Shown here: in pieces, positions 6,913-15,308 of the stretch
Layout: the number at the start of each line of letters is the position of its first letter
Numbering within the stretch: position 1 is the first letter of the stretch
Source: a virus
Length of the DNA stretch: 20,818 nt
Strand: one strand, 5' to 3'
IMG/VR virus record: IMGVR_UViG_3300025127_000358
Coordinates: 1 to 20,818 of that record
Notes under the pieces: generated by a model
The model's input: only the letters and a program-made list of their open reading frames with translations
Databases searched by the model: none
Told to the model about the DNA's origin: nothing
Made by a program: the position numbers and the translations under genes

Positions 6913-7260
6913 TTAACTTGACCAAGATGAAGGTTTACCTAAAGACAGTCTAGGTGTTTGACTTTCAATTATTTCATTTTTCATCTTTGTTTCTAATTCA
7001 GCTACAATTGAATCTCCCAATGCTGTTTTTACCCAACCAATAACTTGAGATTCAGTAAGACTTTCAAAAGGAGTTACAGTACTACCTTTGTCAAATCCAT
7101 GCGTATTAGTTCTGACAGATTGATATCCTTCAGAAGAAGTGCAGACCACTTTATAATGAACACAAGTAACTAAACCCTGATCTGGGTTATTTGTGTTGTA
7201 TTCTAAAGGTCCTGCTGGATGATTTAAAGACCAAACAGTTGTATAGGTCGGATCAGCCAT
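6913..7260 (-). CDS. DUF7936-like small structural protein, copy 1
   Basis: 115 residues. A beta-rich N-terminal half (TTVWSLNHPAG...VTCVHYKVVC) is followed by a helical part with GWVKTALG at residues 75-82, LETKMKNEIIE, and a TPRLSLGKPSSWSS end. It aligns in layout with the 111-residue protein at 715-1050 and appears to be a paralogue with low overall identity, extended at the C-terminus. The family is frequent in cyanophages and its function is unknown. The ATG overlaps the end of the upstream coiled-coil gene by eight bases. There is no Shine-Dalgarno at the usual distance; the start context is TTTAAATGGCT as in its paralogue. Confidence 0.75.
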   Translation of the reverse strand: MADPTYTTVWSLNHPAGPLEYNTNNPDQGLVTCVHYKVVCTSSEGYQSVRTNTHGFDKGSTVTPFESLTESQVIGWVKTALGDSIVAELETKMKNEIIESQTPRLSLGKPSSWSS

Positions 7261-7438
7261 TTAAAGGTTCAGTTACAGTTTCTTCTTTAGGCATCATTTC
7301 TTTTACAGCATCTTCTTTGCCTTGTAAATAATATAATTCAGCTTCGCAGTTTTTTGCTGCCAACTGAGCTTGCTGTAAATTTGTTTGTAGTTGCTGTCTT
7401 TTTTCAGCAATTTCTTTTAGTTTCTTTTCGTGATCCAT
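7253..7438 (-). CDS. Small coiled-coil protein (61 aa)
   Basis: From the ATG at 7438 the protein is MDHEKKLKEIAEKRQQLQ..., with heptad-like Leu/Ile spacing, many Gln/Lys/Glu residues and one Cys, ending in a Pro/Glu-rich tail. It should form one alpha-helical coiled coil over about residues 3-48. A TTG two codons upstream (7444) could also start the frame, but ATG plus the charged MDxEKKL start seems more likely. No recognisable ribosome site lies upstream of either. Short coiled-coil proteins of this kind occur beside fibre genes in cyanophages. A structural or assembly role is inferred only. Confidence 0.65.
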   Translation of the reverse strand: MDHEKKLKEIAEKRQQLQTNLQQAQLAAKNCEAELYYLQGKEDAVKEMMPKEETVTEPLNG

Positions 7439-7484
7439 AAACAAAGATATTTAAAATAAATATAGCTTGAAAACAAGTATAAGT

Positions 7485-8954
7485 CTATTTAGATTCTAGA
7501 GTTTCTACTCTGGCAATAAGTTCCTGTAATGCTGCCACCGTAACAGTTATTAATTTTGTTGAATCAAGTTTTTGCATTTTAGCTCCATCCTTTTCTCCCA
7601 CAACTGCTTCTGGACAAACTTCAGAGACTTCATGAGCCAAAAATCCATCAAGAGTTTTATATGAACTTGAATCATTTTCTCTTGCTTCTATAAAGTTAAA
7701 TCTTTTTGGTTTTAATTTTTTTAGTCTTGTAATACCGTCATCAATATCAACTATATTTTCTTTGAGTCTATAATCAGAAAAACCTAATTGTAACATCTGA
7801 CCTTGGTTTGTTACTTCAATACTACCCCTTTCATCCCCAGATTTTCTAAATACTATAAACTCACCCCCATTTCCATTAGTATTCAGATTTAACATTGCAG
7901 TTGAATCACCCCTACTTATATACAGACAATTAGCATTTTCAAAAGCAAAACCAGTTGTTGTATCGCTGGTAGATGTACCAGGTGTATTTGAGGTGTCTTG
8001 ATTAATTCTTATATGACCTTCTCTAGTAATAACCATTCTTGATGTTGAACTTCCCGAAGCTGCCTTTGTAGCCATTACAAGTCTTGCTGTAGCAGACGTT
8101 CCATCGTGCCTTGCAGTTACCGAAGCAAGTTCAGCCGTACTACCATTTACTGTTCTAAACCCACCCAATATTTCGCTACCGCTAGGAGTCCCGTCATGAT
8201 TAAAAGTAATACACGGTCTTTGTCCTGTACTAACGCCAGAAGTTATGTGCATTACACTATCATTCTGAGGAGTAGAAGTACTACCAAACATATATTTGCC
8301 CGAACCTGTCGCTTTAAGATGAATGTGTTTAGCACTATCTTGATTATTTATTAAGGTATTACCAGAAGCATCTATACCTATTACTGAACCATCAGTGGCA
8401 AGAGCACCTGTGTTTGTATTTGTAAAATGTGAAACTACAGTTGTAGTAGAATTTCGATGTCCTCTAAAAATACTGTTGCTGTAGTAACCTACTGCTGTAA
8501 CATCATCTGCCAATATTAAATTTGGAGAGTTAGGTATTCTAAGTTTTATTGTTGTATCATGTCTTAAGTCAAAAATATTTGCTGTACTTGTAGTTTGACC
8601 TCCATTTAAAACTATATTTGCACCATTATTAGCAGTACCTCCTGATATAAATAAACGACTTGTGTTATCAGCTCTAACAATATCAGTTAAAGTATTTAAA
8701 ACCGTTGTAGATGTACTAAGCAAACCTAAATTTGCTGCTGTTATATCTCCTATCGTTGTATCTCCACTTGATGAACCAGAAGTTGCGACTTTTAAAGTAT
8801 TACCTTCAATAAATAACGTACCAGCTACAGCATAACTTGGCCTTGTAGATCCTTTATTGGTTGTTAGCACTCCCTCTGTAAATACATTGGTAATATCATC
8901 CAATACTTGAGCACCTGTGCCATCAGCTATTGAGTAATCAGTAGGTCTTGCCAT
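7485..8954 (-). CDS. Tail fibre protein with C-terminal Peptidase_S74 chaperone (489 aa)
   Basis: This is the first fibre gene after the J-like tip gene. Residues 1-90 form an N-terminal domain (MARPTDYSIADGTGAQVLDD...), probably the part that docks on the tail. Residues 90-390 are a Thr/Ser/Gly-rich beta shaft with a VTARHDGTSATARLVM segment and a late FRKSGDERGSIEV segment. The last 97 residues are an S74 chaperone from Ser393 (SDYRLKEN, with Lys398 as the expected catalytic partner), containing GFLAHEVSEVCPEAV and a C-terminal coiled coil (LQELIARVETLESK). S74 domains fold the trimer and then release themselves by cleavage before the Ser. The start has an A/T-only leader (TATTTAAAAATGG) without a Shine-Dalgarno. 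It lies 23 bases after J. Confidence 0.88.
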   Translation of the reverse strand: MARPTDYSIADGTGAQVLDDITNVFTEGVLTTNKGSTRPSYAVAGTLFIEGNTLKVATSGSSSGDTTIGDITAANLGLLSTSTTVLNTLTDIVRADNTSRLFISGGTANNGANIVLNGGQTTSTANIFDLRHDTTIKLRIPNSPNLILADDVTAVGYYSNSIFRGHRNSTTTVVSHFTNTNTGALATDGSVIGIDASGNTLINNQDSAKHIHLKATGSGKYMFGSTSTPQNDSVMHITSGVSTGQRPCITFNHDGTPSGSEILGGFRTVNGSTAELASVTARHDGTSATARLVMATKAASGSSTSRMVITREGHIRINQDTSNTPGTSTSDTTTGFAFENANCLYISRGDSTAMLNLNTNGNGGEFIVFRKSGDERGSIEVTNQGQMLQLGFSDYRLKENIVDIDDGITRLKKLKPKRFNFIEARENDSSSYKTLDGFLAHEVSEVCPEAVVGEKDGAKMQKLDSTKLITVTVAALQELIARVETLESK

Positions 8955-8977
8955 TTTTAAATACTTTTTATTTTATT

Positions 8978-11900
8978 TTACACACCTTTGCCGAAACCAC
9001 TAGCATTGTATGAAAAAGTCTTATCTATAGTATTACCATCTTTATCTTTTATATCTATAGTAAAACCTGTACCGCTTATATTACTTAAAACAAAAGATTG
9101 AGCAAAAGTCTGATTATCTACAGTTATAGAAATTTGAGGTTTATATGATCCAGTTGTTCCAGCAGATAAATTAGGTGCTCCTGTAAAAAATGGAGATTGA
9201 AATGTAACAACCTTTGGTGCTGGATTACCTTGTGCATTTTGTGTTCTTAAAGCGTTTCCACTAGCATCAGTGCTTGCAAATTCTGATCTGAACGGAAATA
9301 TTAAATTATAACCAGCTTGTATTACACGAATATTTTGTATTGTAGAAGTGGATGATAATTCAAGGCTAAATTTTAAAAACTTTGTAGTAAACGTGCCACT
9401 TCCTAATAATAATGGCTCGCTAAAACTGGAGTCACTTGTTTTTTTAGTTTGAACACGCATTTTGCAGTTAACTTGGTCAGGAGGTGTTTCACGAAAATTA
9501 CCGTCATCTGCATATTGTGACCAAAGGCTTCCTGCTGGAATTAATTGTGTAATAGTCAGTGCATTTATAAATTCACCTTGAGTAACTAGTATTCTTTCGA
9601 CATTAACAACAAAATCATTTTGTAAATTTATTTCATTTTCAAAAGTATAAGTTCCAGTGCTGTTAGTAGATGACAGAGCAAGATAACTTGTACTAGAAGG
9701 AACAGCAACATTAGTTTTTGCTCCTGCAAATGGAGTACCATTTTGTTCTTGTACTGTATGAGCAACTTTTGAATTTAAAAGCCTAGTATTTGATAAAGTT
9801 ATTGATTTTGCATTTTTACTTCTTCTATTTCCATCATCTACAAATTTAGCCAAATAAGTTCCAGTTAATGCTGCTGTTATAAATTCAGTACTAGAACCAG
9901 CAATTTGAGATGTAATATCACTAGAATTTTCCCAAGTAGCACCAGTTAACAAGCTGGAATGTTTGATATAAACATAGCCACCATGTAAAACATCAGTATC
10001 AATTGATTCGTCCCATCTCAGCCTAATATTGTCATCTCCAACTAATTCTGCTGTTAAATTTTGAACATCTCCTGGTTGAGCAGATTTTCCAAAAGTTTTA
10101 AACTCATTAACAAATACTTTGGCATTACTTAATTTTTGTAAAGCATTATATGCACGGACTTCTATTTGATATCCACCTGCAACTGTATTGGGAATTATAA
10201 AATCAGGACTAAATAAAACATGGACATTCCAACCACCTACAGTTGATCCACTTTTATATCTATATTTTAATTGGTATTGAGACACACCAAAAACAGGAGT
10301 CCATGTTACAAGAACCTGATTGACTGCTTTGTTTCTAATTGATATAAGCTGTTCTTCAACATTCAATACTTCTGGTGCTAATGCGTCTGTATTAATTAGA
10401 CTTATATTTTTTCTAACTATAGGCGTACCAGCATCAATATTTGCATATTTACCTTCATTATATTTAACTGCTGTAATTAAATAATTAGTACCATCTTGTT
10501 CTTCAATATTTACCACCCTAAAAGATTGAGGAACAGCAGTAGTACTTTCAGCAATCCATATATTATTTACTTTCAAATGGTCAGAAAAAGCCTGTGTTTT
10601 AATAACAGTACTTGTTGTACCAGACTGAACAATATTTTCTGTTTCTAAAATTCCGTCATCTCGAATAACAGTTAATTTAAAATCACCACCACCTTCCAAT
10701 CCTAAAATAGACATTAAGTTTGTAGCATCATCAACCGTAATTTCTGTTCTATCGCTACTTATAGCTTTTATTCTGCCAGCTACTCTATGACCTAATCTAA
10801 CTGGATCGTTTACATTAATAACACTACCTGGTCTGACTACTGAACCTGCATCAATAGATGTTGTAAAACTAACCACTTCTGATTCCTCTTCTTCAGAAAA
10901 AACGATAGCTCTTGCCAGACGAAGTGCTTGAGCTTCAGAAGTACAACCAAATGCTTTTACAGTTTTTTCTATAATTCCAAATTTAGCTATCCTTGCTGTC
11001 TGTACTGCATCACTTAAATCATCACCATATACTGCATAATCAATCTCTCTTGTCTCATTATTAAAGAAACTAACTCTGACAACTGTATGTCTTTGTCTTG
11101 CACTTGCACCAGAATAGTTAAATCCTGCTTCTGATACATTAGCTAAACTAAACAAGTAAGTAGCATCTGTTGGTTTATCCTGCGATAAAGATAATCTACC
11201 AGAAGTCCAGATAGGCATACATCTCATTACACCTGCCAACGCATTAATCAGATCATATGCGTCAGTGGCAGTTTGTAAGTTTAAATTACAGCTAAACCGA
11301 GCTTCATCACCTATCTTTTCATTTGCATATCTGCTGGCAGCTACAAAACTCTGAATATCAATAGTCGAAGATACACCATCGCTGGTAAAAGTTTGATTTT
11401 CACTATTTGGAAGATCTAAATACTGTCCAAATCCATATCTTGAGTTAGTTAAAAGATCAAGCAAAATCATTGAAGGACATGAAGTCCAAACAGCAAGTCC
11501 CATTTCACCACCAAACACATAACCTGCTGGGTAGTTAATTCTTCCATCGGCTATATCTGTATTAGGAGTAACTTGATATTTTAAAGTTCCAGTTACAGCA
11601 CTGCCAGTATTATTAGCACTAACACTGTATTTAAAGGTTACTCCACTCGGTGCTCCAGTAGGATCAGGTGTTTCAGTTAATCCATGAAAACCATTTATAT
11701 TTGAGTTCCCATCTTTGACAGTTATAAAATCTCCTAAAACTAATCCATGCACTGAACTTGTTGTCACAGTAACGACTGTTCCTTCATATGAAAAATTAGC
11801 AGTTACTTCTAAAGCACTTTTACCAGGTATCCTGCATTTAATTCCACGAATACGATAAGCTCTTTTTGGTACGCTACTAAACTGTTCACTATCTACTCGT

Positions 11901-12838
11901 ACACCAACATAAGCACAGTCATCATAAGATAGTTTTTCGTGAAATACTTTAGTTAAACTTGTAATTTTAAAAGCATCACGAAGTTTATCTGTATCGGAAG
12001 AATCAGCAGTTTTTCTAATCACTTTTATCTGTACAGAACTAAAATTATTATTTGCATCTAAATTAATTAAATATTGTTTTTGGTAAAGGTCTTTACTTCT
12101 TCCAGAAATTATTTCATTGGTATTATTTTCGGAATTGGGATCAAAGTCATTATCAGAACCGACAACAGTTGCAAAACCTCCAGTATTAGAATCAGATCCA
12201 CCGTCACCATTATTACCTATATAAGCTAACTGTATTTTTAATTCAACTTCAGAACCATAAACATCACCATCATCTTCAAACTTTTGTAATTCTGGAAAAC
12301 TTATAACAAGTTTTACAGCATCAACTCTTGCAGGATTTTGTACAGTTTCTCCATTAACTTCTATTGTTCTTGGGTTATTATCTGTAATAGTTGGCAGAAC
12401 TCTACCGCCACTTGCCTGAGTACAACTTAATCCTCCTTGTGCTGTAATTTCATTTCCGCCTTCACTACCCTCGTTTTCTATGTTTTGTAACGGAGTCTGT
12501 GAACTGATACCATATCTTGCTCTGAAAGTTACGTCTGAATAATTAAAATCGCTATTTGATGTATTTTGTACTCTGGTTAAATAATCGTCCGATTCTTTAT
12601 TAATATTTAAAATTGAAGTATCGTCTAAAAAAACATCAGACAAAGCAGAAGTTAAATAATGACTAGCACTTCTAGCAATACCTTTTTTTGAAGGTGTAGC
12701 AAAACCTTCTATTTCACCTTCAGATAATAAATCTAAAACAGTAGCAAATTGTTTACTTTCTAAAGTATCAGGTGCTCTATAAGGTGGTTTAGGTCTGCCA
12801 CCAAAAAAACCACCTGCTCCTTTAATTGGTTTTGTCAT
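8978..12838 (-). CDS. J: Tail tip / central fibre protein, lambda gpJ-like (1286 aa)
   Basis: This is the largest gene. The N-terminus matches the gpJ family: a Gly/Pro/Lys-rich lead (GAGGFFGGRPKPPYRAPDTL) followed by LDLLSEGEIEGFATPSKKG and VFLDDTSILN. Hub domains follow. The region around residues 430-640 contains the GGEMGLAVWTSCPSMILLDLL...RYGFG block seen in J proteins of many phages. Two fibronectin-III-like domains lie at about 820-905 and 920-1010. The C-terminal 270 residues are beta-rich and probably form the distal tip. It is longer than lambda J (1132 residues). It overlaps the I-like gene by four bases (ATGA), as expected for a lambda-type K-I-J cluster. Its role is to cap the tail and contact the host receptor; the receptor is unknown. 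The family assignment is firm, the domain limits approximate. Confidence 0.93.
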   Translation of the reverse strand: MTKPIKGAGGFFGGRPKPPYRAPDTLESKQFATVLDLLSEGEIEGFATPSKKGIARSASHYLTSALSDVFLDDTSILNINKESDDYLTRVQNTSNSDFNYSDVTFRARYGISSQTPLQNIENEGSEGGNEITAQGGLSCTQASGGRVLPTITDNNPRTIEVNGETVQNPARVDAVKLVISFPELQKFEDDGDVYGSEVELKIQLAYIGNNGDGGSDSNTGGFATVVGSDNDFDPNSENNTNEIISGRSKDLYQKQYLINLDANNNFSSVQIKVIRKTADSSDTDKLRDAFKITSLTKVFHEKLSYDDCAYVGVRVDSEQFSSVPKRAYRIRGIKCRIPGKSALEVTANFSYEGTVVTVTTSSVHGLVLGDFITVKDGNSNINGFHGLTETPDPTGAPSGVTFKYSVSANNTGSAVTGTLKYQVTPNTDIADGRINYPAGYVFGGEMGLAVWTSCPSMILLDLLTNSRYGFGQYLDLPNSENQTFTSDGVSSTIDIQSFVAASRYANEKIGDEARFSCNLNLQTATDAYDLINALAGVMRCMPIWTSGRLSLSQDKPTDATYLFSLANVSEAGFNYSGASARQRHTVVRVSFFNNETREIDYAVYGDDLSDAVQTARIAKFGIIEKTVKAFGCTSEAQALRLARAIVFSEEEESEVVSFTTSIDAGSVVRPGSVINVNDPVRLGHRVAGRIKAISSDRTEITVDDATNLMSILGLEGGGDFKLTVIRDDGILETENIVQSGTTSTVIKTQAFSDHLKVNNIWIAESTTAVPQSFRVVNIEEQDGTNYLITAVKYNEGKYANIDAGTPIVRKNISLINTDALAPEVLNVEEQLISIRNKAVNQVLVTWTPVFGVSQYQLKYRYKSGSTVGGWNVHVLFSPDFIIPNTVAGGYQIEVRAYNALQKLSNAKVFVNEFKTFGKSAQPGDVQNLTAELVGDDNIRLRWDESIDTDVLHGGYVYIKHSSLLTGATWENSSDITSQIAGSSTEFITAALTGTYLAKFVDDGNRRSKNAKSITLSNTRLLNSKVAHTVQEQNGTPFAGAKTNVAVPSSTSYLALSSTNSTGTYTFENEINLQNDFVVNVERILVTQGEFINALTITQLIPAGSLWSQYADDGNFRETPPDQVNCKMRVQTKKTSDSSFSEPLLLGSGTFTTKFLKFSLELSSTSTIQNIRVIQAGYNLIFPFRSEFASTDASGNALRTQNAQGNPAPKVVTFQSPFFTGAPNLSAGTTGSYKPQISITVDNQTFAQSFVLSNISGTGFTIDIKDKDGNTIDKTFSYNASGFGKGV

Positions 12839-13467
12839 TCGTCAGTTTCTACTTGAACTTGGTTAGTGTCTACAGACGCAGAAATAACTACCGATCCTGT
12901 AACTATTTCTCCATATACTATAGGAAGTGCAGTTCCAGGTCTAGCAGTATTTTGAACTCCATTAAAATTAAATGATAATCGAGGATCTGATTCAGTATTT
13001 GCATCGGGAATAGGAAATAATAATTCAGAAATACCAGATAAAGCTAAATGAGCACCAACATAAAAAGCAGATTTTGCAGCAAAACTAGCACCAGTAAATG
13101 AAATTCCTCCTGCTTTACTAAAAGTTAAAACGTCTCCCCCAAATAGAGCACCTCCTCCTAACGCACCAAAAGACATAGCTATCAATACACCTCCTAATAA
13201 AATTTTACCAAACCTACCTCCAGCACCACTTATAACAGGAACAATACTAATATCTGATTGTCCTAAAGGATCATGCAATTCGTCTTTGGATATTTCTTTC
13301 TTATCAACTAAAACCTTATAGTTTTTATCTGACATATATTTTTCTATGCCATCAAAATTATAAACTAAGAATTTAACAGCATCAGCAGCAGAATTTATAA
13401 CAACATCAAATTCATTCTGCTTGGTATAACTAGCTAAATCACCATATAGTTTAAGGGTTCTTAACAT
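12835..13467 (-). CDS. I: Tail assembly protein, lambda gpI-like (210 aa)
   Basis: The N-terminus MLRTLKLYGDLASYTKQNEF begins a ubiquitin-like beta-grasp domain (residues 1-75, ending DISIVPVISGAGG). This is followed by a Gly/Ala-rich hydrophobic stretch (about 80-150) and a C-terminal ARPGTALPIVYGEIVTGSVVIS motif typical of this family. In lambda, gpI is needed for tail tip assembly with K and J but is not abundant in the virion. Length is close to lambda I (223 residues). The gene overlaps the K-like gene by 17 bases and the J-like gene by four, so translation is likely coupled. Confidence 0.9.
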   Translation of the reverse strand: MLRTLKLYGDLASYTKQNEFDVVINSAADAVKFLVYNFDGIEKYMSDKNYKVLVDKKEISKDELHDPLGQSDISIVPVISGAGGRFGKILLGGVLIAMSFGALGGGALFGGDVLTFSKAGGISFTGASFAAKSAFYVGAHLALSGISELLFPIPDANTESDPRLSFNFNGVQNTARPGTALPIVYGEIVTGSVVISASVDTNQVQVETDE

Positions 13468-14158
13468 ACCTATACCTCTTTGCTGTACATTTTAACAACC
13501 ATAAACTATAAGGCTCTCTACAACTAAGTCTATCTGCTAAATGGTGTAAAACCATGTCTCCCAAATAAATTGCGACATGATTTAAAGTTGGATGCATAAT
13601 ACTCATCAACAAAACATCTCCCACCTGTAAATTTTCACCTACACGCAATTCTCTAAAACCAGTTCTCCACGCATAACTTTCAAATAAGGGATTTTCTAAA
13701 AATTCTTCTGGAGTCATACTACGGTCATAATCTTTAAGAAGTATATTTTTTTCTTTTTTATAATAATCTCTAACTAAACTCCAACAGTCTGTAACACCCC
13801 AGATCCATTGTCTGCCAAGCAAATCAGGAATATAACCATCAGGTTCTCTATAGATCCAATTACCCGTTCTAGGGTCTACTATATGCCACGGGAGCTTACT
13901 GTTTTCACAGTTAACCTTATCACTTTCGCTAAATACTAAATTAGTTGTTGGATGGCTATGAATTATTGCAATTATATCTCCAGCATTTGCAGCAATAGCA
14001 TAATCCTCTGGATCTAATACAAAACATTTATCTGGGTTTAACGAAAGGTTGTTACATGGATAATAAACTTCTTTGCCTTTGACATTAACAAGTAAACCTA
14101 CAGATTCTTTAGGAGAATCTTTTTTGGCATGATCTAACGCCTTATCTTTCCAATGCAT
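13451..14158 (-). CDS. K: Tail tip peptidase with JAMM and NlpC/P60 domains, lambda gpK-like (235 aa)
   Basis: Two domains are seen. Residues 1-95 form a JAB/MPN (JAMM) metalloprotease domain with Glu18, His67-Ser-His69-Pro, Ser77 and Asp80 in the expected HxHPx(6)SxxD layout, so the zinc site looks intact. Residues 110-225 form an NlpC/P60 cysteine peptidase domain with catalytic Cys125 (TDCWSLVRDYY), His194 (HVAIYLG) and a third polar residue at His205/His206. In lambda-like tails gpK sits at the tip, and its NlpC/P60 part can cut peptidoglycan peptides during DNA entry. The gene starts at ATG 14158, sharing one base with the L stop (TAATG). Length matches lambda K (199-235 residues depending on start). 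Both active sites appear complete. Confidence 0.93.
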   Translation of the reverse strand: MHWKDKALDHAKKDSPKESVGLLVNVKGKEVYYPCNNLSLNPDKCFVLDPEDYAIAANAGDIIAIIHSHPTTNLVFSESDKVNCENSKLPWHIVDPRTGNWIYREPDGYIPDLLGRQWIWGVTDCWSLVRDYYKKEKNILLKDYDRSMTPEEFLENPLFESYAWRTGFRELRVGENLQVGDVLLMSIMHPTLNHVAIYLGDMVLHHLADRLSCREPYSLWLLKCTAKRYRYVKNP

Positions 14159-14937
14159 TATGCAAAAGATCCCAAAGATGGAAATAAACTTCTAGTGCAT
14201 TGTCTTTTTGGTGCTTTAACACCAATCAAATCAAAAGCTGCTGCTAGTTCAAATTCAACAACTTCTCTATTTTCGTTAGCTTTACGATCAATAGCATATA
14301 TCTCTCTAGGAAATTCTGCTAAAGGATCAGGTGTACCGAATGGATTGGCAGGAGGATTATTCCCAATAGGAGCAAAATTTACTGCATCTAAAAAACGTGC
14401 CAAAGTTCTTATTCTGGTTATTGTAGCTCCTGTTAAATCATTAGGTTTTATTAAATCTAAAATAGCAGTAATAGTACCAAGGGCATTACTTACAATTAAT
14501 TTAGGTCGAGGTAATTGTCCACGTTGATATGCAAAACCTTCAGCTATTAATGGAAATCTTTGATAAGTATTACCAGCCCAAACTATCTCAGCATTTGAAT
14601 TAAGGTTAGAACCTGCATGAAATCTATAAACGGTATCCAAACCTGTAGGGTTTTCAGTTGCATAATGGAGTCCTTCTTTTAATTCAAGGGTAAATAATTC
14701 AATAATTGCAGAGGGATTTATTTTAGAAATTTCATCATAAAGAGCACTTATTGATTTATAAACAACATTATTATCATTTACGTCTTCATTAATTATTACA
14801 GGCCAGTTAGGTTCGCTAGTGCCTGTAGTACCAGCAGTTGTAACTAAAAAAAAGTATCCATTTACTTGAGATGCTGTTGGTTTTACAACATCATCAACTT
14901 GAACAGATAAACTAGCACTCCAAGTATAAACAGTCAT
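14158..14937 (-). CDS. L: Minor tail protein L-like with N-terminal add-on, lacking cluster cysteines (259 aa)
   Basis: Residues about 70-255 match the gpL family: PSAIIELFTLELKEG, then the YRFHAG..LNSNAEIVWAGNTYQRFPLIAEGF segment, the RGQLPRPKLIVSN block, and ATITRIRTLARFLDAVNF. Residues 1-65 (TWSASLSVQVDDVVKPT...YFFLVTTAGTTGTSEPNWP) look like a small carbohydrate-binding-type module that occurs in many phage tail proteins and is absent from lambda L. Lambda gpL carries a 4Fe-4S cluster on four C-terminal cysteines. Here the protein ends soon after the equivalent position (APKRQCTRSLFPSLGSFA) with only one cysteine, so a cluster cannot form in the same way. The gene overlaps M by four bases and K by one. 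Confidence 0.85.
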   Translation of the reverse strand: MTVYTWSASLSVQVDDVVKPTASQVNGYFFLVTTAGTTGTSEPNWPVIINEDVNDNNVVYKSISALYDEISKINPSAIIELFTLELKEGLHYATENPTGLDTVYRFHAGSNLNSNAEIVWAGNTYQRFPLIAEGFAYQRGQLPRPKLIVSNALGTITAILDLIKPNDLTGATITRIRTLARFLDAVNFAPIGNNPPANPFGTPDPLAEFPREIYAIDRKANENREVVEFELAAAFDLIGVKAPKRQCTRSLFPSLGSFA

Positions 14938-15308
14938 GGTTCAAATACTTCTCTAAATGTTGCCTGTATTATTGCCCTGTTTGAATAAGGTATTGATTTA
15001 TTCCATGTTTCACAAACAAATTTAGATGAACTAGCTTCTCCTGGAGGTTGAAAATCAAAACTGGCACTATCATTTGCTCTGGCATCAAGAAAATTCTCTA
15101 TAGTGTCAGCACTAGAAATTCCTGTACTATTAAAATTGTCTGACTCTGAAACATTAAAAGTAAAATTAAATACTTTTGGATTTTGATGTTGAGCTAATCC
15201 AAATAAAATTCTATGTTCATATCCATCAGCAAAACGTACTGTTCTAGTATTTGGTGCGGATCTTTTTTGCTGTCCATATGTTGGTGTAATTGAAGGAAAA
15301 GTAGCCAT
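14934..15308 (-). CDS. M: Minor tail protein, lambda gpM-like (124 aa)
   Basis: 124 residues, near lambda M (109). Family features include the start FPSITPTYGQQKRSAPNTRTVRF, the GYEHRI turn, the NFTFNVSESD strand, the FLDARANDSASFDFQPPGE loop and the C-terminal AIIQATFREVFEP. This is the Phage_min_tail family, related to distal tail proteins that join the tube to the tip. It lies between the tape measure (one-base overlap, TAATG) and L (ATGA overlap), exactly as in lambda. No catalytic motif is expected or seen. Confidence 0.9.
   Translation of the reverse strand: MATFPSITPTYGQQKRSAPNTRTVRFADGYEHRILFGLAQHQNPKVFNFTFNVSESDNFNSTGISSADTIENFLDARANDSASFDFQPPGEASSSKFVCETWNKSIPYSNRAIIQATFREVFEP

Noticed and set aside
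7461-7481. Imperfect inverted repeat TATAgCTTG-aaaa-CAAGTATA between the coiled-coil gene and the first fibre gene
   Set aside because: It has only eight mostly A-T pairs with a bulge and no clean T-run. It is too weak to call a terminator or operator in such AT-rich DNA.
8106-8354. Plus-strand open frame of 82 codons rich in Ser/Arg/Thr
   Set aside because: It is antisense to the 489-residue fibre gene, with biased composition expected from a shadow frame.
14153-14527. Plus-strand open frame of 124 codons
   Set aside because: It is antisense to the L gene, which has clear family motifs. There is no ribosome site and no partner genes on the plus strand.
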